Assembly (NCBI GenBank): GCA_029933275.1
Contig: JAOZOM010000092.1
Location: 1 to 6,887 of the forward strand
Direction: 5' to 3'
Length of the DNA: 6,887 bases
DNA from: Anaerolineales bacterium
Lineage (GTDB): Bacteria; Chloroflexota; Anaerolineae; Anaerolineales; Villigracilaceae
Position 1 is the stretch's first letter; every line of letters starts with the position of its first letter. Positions 1-5,868 of the stretch are shown in pieces. Below the pieces are notes generated by a model. It did not search any database. It saw only the letters and a program-made list of their open reading frames with translations, and was not told where the DNA came from. A program made the translations under genes and the position numbers.

Positions 1-52
<52 letters not shown>

Positions 53-61
53 TTTCGTTGA

Positions 62-90
62 ATCTTATCGCACTGCTCTTTTAGTCGCAA
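62..90 (-). promoter_or_regulatory. Candidate promoter of the tRNA-Arg gene
   Basis: On the minus strand, TTGCGA (85-90) is followed after exactly 17 bases by TAAGAT (62-67). Each box matches the sigma-70 consensus at four of six positions. Transcription would start near base 55, leaving a 5' leader of only about five bases before the tRNA, as is common for tRNA genes. The -35 box and much of the spacer fall within the last codons and stop of the upstream protein gene. The spacing is ideal but the boxes are imperfect, so this is a prediction. Confidence 0.5.
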
Positions 91-515
91 TAAGGGCGCA
101 AGCCGCGATAAACACGAATTCCAGCTAAGGTTTTCAAAATAGTCATTTCAGGACGACCCAACGCTTGCCCCAACTCTCGCGAGGTGAGCGGAGCATTCCC
201 ATTCGTGAGAAAAAGCCGAAAAACCGCTTCAACTAGCGAGGTTCTTGCCGTTAAAAACTCCGGATCCAGCGCGCAATGCGACATAAGCGTATGCTGCATC
301 CCATCTACAACCTTGACTTCGGCTGTGTCGGGATCAATCCAATCGATCATATTGCCATCGTCCCAAGTTAAATAAAGCTCCTGATGTTCAGCACACATCA
401 CAGAACGCAAATGAATCCGCCAGCTTCTCTCGTTCTCTTTCCACCAGTCAAAATCAATGTGAAAAGGCGTATCGAGAGTCGGCTTTACCAAACTAAAGGT
501 TTTCTTTGTAGACAT
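81..515 (-). CDS. Conserved-looking hypothetical protein, 144 aa, C-terminal winged-helix-like segment
   Basis: I do not recognise a named family. The product is a soluble protein with no signal peptide or membrane helix. The N-terminal half (about residues 17-75) is rich in aromatic and acidic residues (DFDWW near 21-25, LTWDDGNMIDWIDPDTAEV near 49-67) and looks like a compact alpha/beta fold. A predicted helix follows (about 93-104). The segment at 109-140 (LTSRELGQALGRPEMTILKTL, then GIRVYRGLRP) reads like a helix-turn-helix plus wing, with PEMTILKTL in the recognition-helix position. Its ATG directly follows the TAA of the 530-residue gene, and its Shine-Dalgarno sequence lies in that gene's last codons, so the two are almost certainly translated together. 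C41 and C81 are present but form no metal-binding pattern. The DNA- or RNA-binding role is inferred from sequence texture only. The reading frame is certain; the function is not. Confidence 0.85.
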   Translation of the reverse strand: MSTKKTFSLVKPTLDTPFHIDFDWWKENERSWRIHLRSVMCAEHQELYLTWDDGNMIDWIDPDTAEVKVVDGMQHTLMSHCALDPEFLTARTSLVEAVFRLFLTNGNAPLTSRELGQALGRPEMTILKTLAGIRVYRGLRPYCD

Positions 516-2108
516 TTACACCTCTTCTTTTATCGTGGCTTCATCGTTTAGGTGAAAATAAAGGTCTCCAACATGCTCTGCCCACGGGCGGGTAACCAGT
601 AAGCTAAAGAGCGGTGCAGGAGGGCAACGTTTAAGTAGATTTAGGGCTGAATACAATTCTTGAGCGTGAACATGCCCTTGCGAATTGAGTTTGGTTAGTT
701 CTTGCATTACACTCCGCACAATCGTATCAAATTGTTTTTCGCTCTTTTGCGCTATTTCCCAAGCATTATCTTGTGCTTCAGGGTCGGGAATGGCGAGAAT
801 CATGCGGTCATCAAAATTCGCATTAATCACATGTTTAAGTGTGGCAAAAACCAAACCGCCATCCGTCCCGGCGATAACGGTACGCACCCAATCGCGTTTG
901 CTACGATGTGTCTGCGCCTGAATGATTACCTCGCCCGCAGATTTACCATGTCGGATATCAATTAAACTACCGGGAAGTAGCCCTTTTTCTTCATACCATT
1001 CTTTCAACCCGTAAACATAGCTATTTTCTTTCACGACCCATGCGGGCATTTTCTTGCCGCTTGCGCCATCCACAAAAGTAAAACGGATTCGCGGCGATTC
1101 GTAAGCCGATGGGAAGAAGGAACGCACCCGTTCCGAAATCGGGAAAGTACCTAAACGCCAATGCGGGTAAAGCAAAGAAATAGTCGCCGTTTTAGCGGGA
1201 ATCTCTTCCACGCTGATTTTGCTTAACTCATCATCTAATTTGGCTTCGAGGGCAAGCATCTCCTCCGTCAAAGTCGAGCGATCCAAATCCATCGGGGTAT
1301 AGCGGAGCATCTCCGGCACATCACGGACTTCTTCCGGCTCCAAACGCTCTAGGCACCATAAGATTTTGCCGGTTGAGCCAACTTCATCAAAACGCGGGTC
1401 TTCTTGCAACGCGTAATTCAGCGAGAATTCCGTCAGAGCGGGATTATCACCTTCTGGCATATCAATATCTTTCATCAATTCGGCGGTATCCAGAGGCTCC
1501 CCTTCTGCCATATCAAGGATGGCTTCTGCCAAATTGAGATGCCCGATATTCACATCCACGAGTAAAGCTCGAGGGAACCAATGATCGGCAATGCCCACTA
1601 GCTCATCCCCAGCCTCTAAAGCGGTAGCAAGTTTCTCTTCCAGAGCGGAACCGAAACTGTCCATCACCGCGACCAAGTCCACCTCTCCGTCCGCATCCCC
1701 TACTTTATTTTCTATATTAAGCGCATGTTCATCCACACCCATCGCAAAGAGAGATTCATTACCATCTTCCATCGCTACGGTCATCACTTCAAACTCATCC
1801 ACTTCAGGATTTTTGCCTATGCGCAAAGACAATACTTTTCCTTTTTTCCATCCCAATGCAGGGAAGGTTAACTCATCACCAATTTTATACTTTTCTTTAG
1901 GAAGATAAATCTTCCCCGATCCCTTCCGCTTCTCCAAAATCATTTCTTGCTCAAAACGCACTCGCTCTACAACAAGAGCAGAAATCAATTCTTTGGTTTG
2001 TGTAGGCGTTTCGAGTTCAAAAAGATAAGAAAGAAGAAAATCCGTATCGTATTTATTGATTTCTAGCGATTGCCAATAATCGGCGGGGAGAAAGGAAGAT
2101 GGGATCAT
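516..2108 (-). CDS. Hypothetical multidomain protein, 530 aa, possible nucleic-acid-binding modules
   Basis: This is not a named family I can identify; the residue texture recalls uncharacterised Anaerolineae proteins. It is soluble, acidic in its middle, and has no signal peptide or membrane segment. From the N-terminus I see four regions. A helical region with FLPADYW comes first (about 6-60). A short beta-rich segment (about 66-124) follows, with GDELTFPALGWKKGKVLSL, like an SH3-type barrel. A region at about 176-255 has a helix set and then DPRFDEVGSTGKILW, resembling the wing of a winged helix. A second beta region (about 308-398) has YPHWRLGTFP, FTFVDG and a GLKEWYEEKGLLPGS loop, and the C-terminal part (about 458-523) again looks winged-helix-like. 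I chose the ATG at 2108 because AAAGG (2117-2121) lies eight bases upstream. An in-frame TTG at 2129 would add seven residues and has its own weaker AAGG. A strong promoter lies just upstream and the 144-residue gene just downstream. The domain readings are inference. Confidence 0.82.
   Translation of the reverse strand: MIPSSFLPADYWQSLEINKYDTDFLLSYLFELETPTQTKELISALVVERVRFEQEMILEKRKGSGKIYLPKEKYKIGDELTFPALGWKKGKVLSLRIGKNPEVDEFEVMTVAMEDGNESLFAMGVDEHALNIENKVGDADGEVDLVAVMDSFGSALEEKLATALEAGDELVGIADHWFPRALLVDVNIGHLNLAEAILDMAEGEPLDTAELMKDIDMPEGDNPALTEFSLNYALQEDPRFDEVGSTGKILWCLERLEPEEVRDVPEMLRYTPMDLDRSTLTEEMLALEAKLDDELSKISVEEIPAKTATISLLYPHWRLGTFPISERVRSFFPSAYESPRIRFTFVDGASGKKMPAWVVKENSYVYGLKEWYEEKGLLPGSLIDIRHGKSAGEVIIQAQTHRSKRDWVRTVIAGTDGGLVFATLKHVINANFDDRMILAIPDPEAQDNAWEIAQKSEKQFDTIVRSVMQELTKLNSQGHVHAQELYSALNLLKRCPPAPLFSLLVTRPWAEHVGDLYFHLNDEATIKEEV
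519..524 (-). promoter_or_regulatory. Ribosome binding site of the 144-aa gene, embedded in the upstream coding end
   Basis: GAGGTG on the minus strand forms the last two codons of the 530-residue gene (Glu-Val) and ends just before its TAA. The ATG of the next gene follows that stop with no spacer. The GAGG core sits five bases from the ATG, so ribosomes finishing the first protein are well placed to restart on the second. This supports the chosen start and points to translational coupling with near-fixed stoichiometry. Confidence 0.7.
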
Positions 2109-2116
2109 TTTTATTG

Positions 2117-2121
2117 CCTTT
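2117..2121 (-). promoter_or_regulatory. Ribosome binding site favouring the ATG start at 2108
   Basis: AAAGG on the minus strand lies eight bases upstream of the ATG at 2106-2108, which is a standard spacing. The longer in-frame alternative would begin at a TTG (2127-2129), preceded by AAGG (2135-2138) at five bases. ATG with the better spacing is the likelier start, but the TTG cannot be excluded. Confidence 0.5.
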
Positions 2122-2173
2122 AATTGCAAATTTACCTTAAGCGGTTTTTTTTACTCCAAAGAAGAAGCGCTTT

Positions 2174-2202
2174 ATTATACCCTAGCAATCTTTAATCATC
2201 AA
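2174..2202 (-). promoter_or_regulatory. Strong sigma-70-type promoter for the minus-strand unknown gene pair
   Basis: On the minus strand, TTGATG (2197-2202) is followed after exactly 17 bases by a perfect TATAAT (2174-2179). Transcription should begin near 2167, giving a leader of about 58 bases before the ATG at 2108. The leader includes an A-rich run on this strand (around 2146-2153) and no obvious hairpin. This is the best-matching promoter in the window, which suggests the unknown pair can be expressed well unless repressed. Confidence 0.75.
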
Positions 2203-2203
2203 C

Positions 2204-2232
2204 TTGACGAGCAAAAACAATGGTGCTAAACT
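2204..2232 (+). promoter_or_regulatory. Promoter of the regulator-korAB operon
   Basis: TTGACG (2204-2209, five of six consensus matches) is followed after exactly 17 bases by TAAACT (2227-2232, four of six matches). Transcription would start near 2239, about 38 bases before the regulator ATG. Its -35 box lies one base from the -35 box of the opposing promoter, so RNA polymerases bound at the two promoters would be back to back and would probably compete. No separate promoter is evident in the 33 bases before korA. Confidence 0.62.
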
Positions 2233-2247
2233 TGCCCATTATATTAA

Positions 2248-2258
2248 TAATCAGATTA
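2248..2258. promoter_or_regulatory. Candidate operator palindrome TAATCAGATTA
   Basis: The 11-base sequence is a perfect palindrome around a central A: TAATC and GATTA arms without that centre give TAATC-A-GATTA. It is embedded in a longer symmetric stretch in which ATTAAT occurs at 2243-2248 and again at 2255-2260. It lies just downstream of the predicted start of the regulator transcript, where a bound repressor would block elongation or initiation. It does not match the TNGTNNNACNA style known for FadR-type operators, and the AT-rich setting makes chance symmetry quite possible. Confidence 0.3.
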
Positions 2259-2276
2259 ATTGAATAGATACGAATA

Positions 2277-2936
2277 ATGTTATATAAACTCTCTGGATTT
2301 TTAAAATATCTCGCATCTCGCGAAGATGATGCTGAAGGCATTCCTGCTCTAGATATACTTAGCCAAGAACTTGATATCAATCGTGCCGCATTGCGGGAAC
2401 AGGTAGCGGTCGCGCGTGCTTTGGGCTTGGTTTCCGTTAAACCTCGCACAGGAACACGGCAACTGCCCTATACCTTTACCCCCGCTATTGAGCAGAGTCT
2501 TGGCTATGCCATTCTTAAAGACCGCGCCTCTTTTGAGAAATACTCTGAATTACGCACACATGTAGAATCGGCATATTTTCATCAAGCAGTCAAGAAATTG
2601 ACTCCCGATGATATTCAAGAGCTAAGAAATTTGCTAGAAAGCGCATGGAGAAAATTACGTGGCACGCCAGCTAAAATTCCACACGAAGAACATCGCAAAC
2701 TACACCTTTTGATGTATAAGCGTTTAGATAATATCTTTGTAACAGGCATATTAGAAGCATATTGGGAGGCATACGAGGCAGTTGATCTCAACATTTTCAC
2801 AGATTACACCTACTTAACCGAGGTATGGGAATACCACACTAAAATCATAGAATCTATTGCACGCGGCGAGTACGATACCGCGCATCAATTACTATTGGAG
2901 CACACAGAACTAATTACAGTTCGACCCAATTCCTAA
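2277..2936 (+). CDS. GntR-family transcriptional regulator, FCD-type ligand domain
   Basis: The 219-residue length and two-part layout fit FadR/FCD-subfamily GntR regulators. Residues 1-66 form the DNA-binding winged helix: a leading helix, a helix-turn-helix (about 26-50) with DINRAALREQ in the recognition helix, then the GLVSVKPRTGTR wing. Residues 80-215 are an all-helical ligand-binding domain, beginning with FEKYSELRTHVES, where FCD proteins usually carry E-x-R-x-x-x-E. The expected metal-site histidines can be placed at H143, H187 and H209, but the usual aspartate of the D-x-x-F-H motif is H139 here. An in-frame TAG at 2265-2267 fixes the ATG as the most upstream start. No good Shine-Dalgarno sequence precedes it, so expression may be low. 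The gene sits 33 bases ahead of korA on the same strand, suggesting self-regulation and control of korAB. Such regulators usually sense carboxylic or 2-oxo acids; the actual ligand is unknown. Confidence 0.85.
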   Translation: MLYKLSGFLKYLASREDDAEGIPALDILSQELDINRAALREQVAVARALGLVSVKPRTGTRQLPYTFTPAIEQSLGYAILKDRASFEKYSELRTHVESAYFHQAVKKLTPDDIQELRNLLESAWRKLRGTPAKIPHEEHRKLHLLMYKRLDNIFVTGILEAYWEAYEAVDLNIFTDYTYLTEVWEYHTKIIESIARGEYDTAHQLLLEHTELITVRPNS

Positions 2937-2969
2937 TTTTACAAAAAAGAAGTATCTATTGAGGAAGTT

Positions 2970-4766
2970 ATGACGAACAAAGTTATTAACGATTTTTCGA
3001 TCACCGTTGGTACTGAGAACGGTTCAGGGAGCCAAACTTCGAATTTGACGATATTACGCGCCATCTTCAAGATGGGCATCCCCGTCACGGGGAAAAATAT
3101 GTTCCCCTCGAATATCCAAGGGTTGCCCACTTGGTACACCATCCGCCTGAGCAAAGATGGCTACACCGCCCGCCGCGATGAACATGAAATCGTCATTGCG
3201 ATGAACCCCAAATCCTTTGCACGCGATGTTGCTGATGTACTCTCCGGTGGCGTTCTCTTCTACGATGATTCAATTAAAATGCCCATTGAGCGTGACGACA
3301 TCACGGTTTATCCAATGGCTATCAAACAGATTATCAAAGAAGCGGGAATCGCATCCAATTTGCGGACGATGGTCTCAAATATGGTCTACGTCGGCATTTT
3401 AGCAGAAATGCTCGGCATGGATATGGATAAAATTAAGACGGCTCTTGATTTCCATTTCAAGGGAAAAGAAAAACCCGTTGCGATTAATATGGACGTCATC
3501 AAAGCCAGCGCAAAATGGGCGGCTGAAAACCTTGAGAAAACCGATCCTTTCTACGTTGAACCAATGGATAAGACCGAAGGTCTCATCATGGCAGACGGCA
3601 ACACCGCCGCAGCACTCGGCGCAATTTATGGCGGCGTGCAAGTTGTTGGTTGGTATCCGATTACGCCAGCGACCAGTTTGGTCGAGAAGATGAATTACTA
3701 TCTTCCTCAACTCCGCACACGCAAAGACGGCACAGCCTCTTATGCTATCGTCCAATCAGAGGATGAACTCGCCGCGGTCGGGATTACGATTGGCGGCGCA
3801 TGGTCTGGGGCGCGGGCAATGACATCCACATCGGGAGCAGGCATAAGTCTCATGGGCGAATACGTCGGCTTGGCGTATTTCTCCGAAGTTCCGATTGTGA
3901 TTTGGAACGTCCAACGCATGGGACCCTCCACCGGTCTCCCCACTCGCACCTCGCAAGGCGATTTAAATCAAGCCCATTACCTCAGCCACGGCGATACCAA
4001 ACATATCGTTTTACTTCCCGGCTCAGTTGGCGAATGTTTTGAATTTGGCTGGAAAGCCTTTGATGTTGCAGAGCGGATGCAAACCCCCGTTTTCGTTCTC
4101 AGTGATCTTGATTTAGGTCAAAACCAATGGGAAAGCAAACCTTTTGAATATCCCGATGCGCCAATGGATCGCGGCAAAATTCTCTGGGAAGAAGATTTTG
4201 AAGCCTTTGAAGCCAAAAACGGAAAATGGGGACGCTATAAAGACGTAGACGGCGATGGAATTCCCTACCGCACCGTTGCGGGCAACCGCCACGAAGGTAG
4301 CTCCTATTTCGCTCGCGGCACGGGTCACGATCCTTTCGCCAATTACAGCGAAGACCCCGAAGTTTATGTGCAGGGAATTGATCGCCTGAACTTAAAATAT
4401 AAAACCGCTCGCAAATACGTTCCCGACGCGATCATAGATAATATGGACGGTGCGAAAGTCGGCATCATCGCTTATGGCTCCACTGATCCCGCCATTGTTG
4501 AAGCCCGCGATTTGCTTCTTGCAGAAGGTCTCAAAACCGACTACTTGCGCCTACGTGCCTTACCCATCACTGATACAGTCGAAGATTTTATCCGTGACCA
4601 CGACAAGATTTTCATAGTCGAAATGAATCAAGGACAATTACGAGAAATCATTAGCCTCGAAATGCCCAAAGAAAGTACAAAGTTAGTCTCTTCCACCCTC
4701 AACAACGGTCTTTCTCTAACCGCCGAGTGGATTCGAGATGATATTCTGGCAAAGAAGGAGAACTAA
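2970..4766 (+). CDS. korA: 2-oxoacid (probably 2-oxoglutarate):ferredoxin oxidoreductase, fused gamma-alpha subunit
   Basis: With KorB this cytoplasmic enzyme converts a 2-oxoacid plus CoA to acyl-CoA, CO2 and reduced ferredoxin. The reaction is reversible and links the TCA cycle to low-potential electrons. The 598 residues carry the gamma domain first (about 10-190; GTENGSGSQTSNLTILRAIFKMGIPVTGKNMFPSNIQGLPTW region). The alpha pyrimidine-binding domain follows (about 205-450), with the YPITP motif at 229-233, QSEDELAAVG at 262-271, TSTSGAGISLM at 285-295 and GPSTGLPTRTSQGDL at 318-332. The C-terminal domain II follows (about 495-595). An insert with GRYKDVDGDGIPYRT (421-435) is shared, as I recall, with actinobacterial KorA such as that of Mycobacterium tuberculosis. 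The Shine-Dalgarno GAGGAAG (2961-2967) supports the ATG. The stop lies one base before the korB ATG. Preference for 2-oxoglutarate over pyruvate or branched-chain oxoacids is inferred from family resemblance. Confidence 0.92.
   Translation: MTNKVINDFSITVGTENGSGSQTSNLTILRAIFKMGIPVTGKNMFPSNIQGLPTWYTIRLSKDGYTARRDEHEIVIAMNPKSFARDVADVLSGGVLFYDDSIKMPIERDDITVYPMAIKQIIKEAGIASNLRTMVSNMVYVGILAEMLGMDMDKIKTALDFHFKGKEKPVAINMDVIKASAKWAAENLEKTDPFYVEPMDKTEGLIMADGNTAAALGAIYGGVQVVGWYPITPATSLVEKMNYYLPQLRTRKDGTASYAIVQSEDELAAVGITIGGAWSGARAMTSTSGAGISLMGEYVGLAYFSEVPIVIWNVQRMGPSTGLPTRTSQGDLNQAHYLSHGDTKHIVLLPGSVGECFEFGWKAFDVAERMQTPVFVLSDLDLGQNQWESKPFEYPDAPMDRGKILWEEDFEAFEAKNGKWGRYKDVDGDGIPYRTVAGNRHEGSSYFARGTGHDPFANYSEDPEVYVQGIDRLNLKYKTARKYVPDAIIDNMDGAKVGIIAYGSTDPAIVEARDLLLAEGLKTDYLRLRALPITDTVEDFIRDHDKIFIVEMNQGQLREIISLEMPKESTKLVSSTLNNGLSLTAEWIRDDILAKKEN
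4755..4760 (+). promoter_or_regulatory. Ribosome binding site that fixes the korB start
   Basis: AAGGAG lies seven bases before the ATG at 4768 and within the last codons of korA. It rules in this start over an in-frame ATG at 4738, which would add ten residues of korA-overlapping sequence (MIFWQRRRTK) with no family resemblance and no such site in front. The korA TAA (4764-4766) is one base from the korB ATG, so the subunits are probably translationally coupled. Confidence 0.85.
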
Positions 4767-4767
4767 A

Positions 4768-5790
4768 ATGGCTCGCACAAATAATATCGGACTCACCAAG
4801 AACGACTACAAAGGCGCGCCTACCACCCTCTGTCAAGGATGCGGGCATAATTCCATCCTCAGCCAAGTGATTGCCGCCTGCTATGAAATGGATATGGTGC
4901 CGGAAGACATCGTCAAATTTAGCGGAATCGGATGCTCGAGCAAAGCCCCGACTTATATGCTAAAACGTTCCTTCGGCTTTAACGGGTTACACGGACGGAT
5001 GCCTGCGCTCGCAACTGGAAGCTTGCTCGGCGACCACACACTGACCGGTGTCGCCATGAGCGGTGACGGCGATTCAGCTAGTATCGGTATGGGACAATTC
5101 AAACATATCCTCCGCCGTAATGTTCCCCTCGTCTACATTGTCGCAAATAACGGTGTTTACGGTCTCACCAAAGGACAACTTTCTCCAACTTCTGAAGTTG
5201 GCTTGACCTTAAAGAAACAAGGCACAAACCAATTCGAGCCGATTGACATTTGTCTCGAAGCGATGGCATCCAACGCAACTTTTGTTGCCCGCTCCTTTGC
5301 TGGTGATCCAAAACAGGTTAAAACCCTCATCAAAGCCGCTTTGCGCCATAACGGGACAGCCATCATCGATATCATTAGCCCTTGCGTTAGCTTCAACAAC
5401 CAAGATAGCTCTGTCCACTCTTACGCTTGGGGCAAAGCGAACGAATTCCCCATCCATGATATTTCCTTCATCCCCGCACGGGACGAGATTATGGTTGAAG
5501 ACTTCGAAGAAGGCACCACTCAAAGTGTCACCATGCACGATGGTTCGAAAATTCAACTCAAAAAACTTGAGCGGGACTACGATCCCACCGACCGCATTTC
5601 GGCAGTTCAAATTATCGAGGAGGCAAAAGCAAATAACATGCTTCTGACCGGATTGATTTATATTGACCCAGACCGCCCCTCTCTGATGGATATTCTCAAC
5701 CTGCCAGAAACACCGCTCAACCGTCTTCCTGTCGAGGATTTACGCCCTGCGCCTGATACCATTCAAGCGATTAACGCGGCGATGTTCTAA
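4768..5790 (+). CDS. korB: 2-oxoacid:ferredoxin oxidoreductase, beta subunit (TPP and 4Fe-4S)
   Basis: This 340-residue subunit carries the thiamine diphosphate and the single 4Fe-4S cluster of the KorAB complex. The N-terminal C22-x-x-C25-G-H pair (LCQGCGHNS), C56 in GIGCSSKAPTY and C206 in SPCVSFNN sit about where the four cluster cysteines lie in ferredoxin-domain-free enzymes such as the Sulfolobus tokodaii oxidoreductases. The TPP/magnesium motif is GDGDSASIG (99-107) through NNGVYGLTKGQLSPTS (127-142). The 210-340 tail ends in the family-typical IYIDPDRPSLMDILNLPETPLNRL. No ferredoxin gene is present in the window, so the electron acceptor is encoded elsewhere. The ATG is set by the AAGGAG at 4755-4760. 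An intrinsic terminator 26 bases after the stop closes the operon. All recognised key residues are intact, so the enzyme should be active. Confidence 0.93.
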   Translation: MARTNNIGLTKNDYKGAPTTLCQGCGHNSILSQVIAACYEMDMVPEDIVKFSGIGCSSKAPTYMLKRSFGFNGLHGRMPALATGSLLGDHTLTGVAMSGDGDSASIGMGQFKHILRRNVPLVYIVANNGVYGLTKGQLSPTSEVGLTLKKQGTNQFEPIDICLEAMASNATFVARSFAGDPKQVKTLIKAALRHNGTAIIDIISPCVSFNNQDSSVHSYAWGKANEFPIHDISFIPARDEIMVEDFEEGTTQSVTMHDGSKIQLKKLERDYDPTDRISAVQIIEEAKANNMLLTGLIYIDPDRPSLMDILNLPETPLNRLPVEDLRPAPDTIQAINAAMF

Positions 5791-5816
5791 GTATTTTCTC
5801 AAGCACCGCAGACACA

Positions 5817-5854
5817 GACACCAAGTGTTTTAAAAACACTTGGTGTCTTTTTTT
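5817..5854 (+). terminator. Intrinsic terminator closing the regulator-korAB operon
   Basis: GACACCAAGTGTTT (5817-5830) pairs perfectly with AAACACTTGGTGTC (5834-5847), a 14-bp stem with a three-base loop, followed directly by seven T residues (5848-5854). This is a textbook rho-independent terminator, placed 26 bases after the korB stop. It separates the operon from the transporter gene, whose promoter begins just beyond it. Confidence 0.93.
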
Positions 5855-5868
5855 AATTCATTTTTTGA

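Noticed and set aside
2109..2129. TTG at 2127-2129 as the start of the large unknown protein
   Set aside because: It is possible, but the ATG at 2108 has a well-spaced AAAGG and a better start codon. The difference is only seven residues.
2221..2232. FadR-type operator TNGTNNNACNA near TGGTGCTAAAC
   Set aside because: The right half reads AA rather than AC, so the consensus fails.
3399..3755. Minus-strand open frame of 118 codons inside korA
   Set aside because: It lies wholly opposite a well-supported korA frame with conserved motifs, and its product has no recognisable family pattern.
4738..4767. In-frame ATG at 4738 as the korB start
   Set aside because: It overlaps the end of korA, adds ten unrelated residues and lacks a ribosome binding site, while the ATG at 4768 has AAGGAG seven bases upstream.
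5209..5610. Minus-strand frame of 133 codons and a plus-strand frame of 134 codons (5243-5647) inside korB
   Set aside because: Both are out-of-frame shadows of korB, with compositions typical of antisense or shifted reading.
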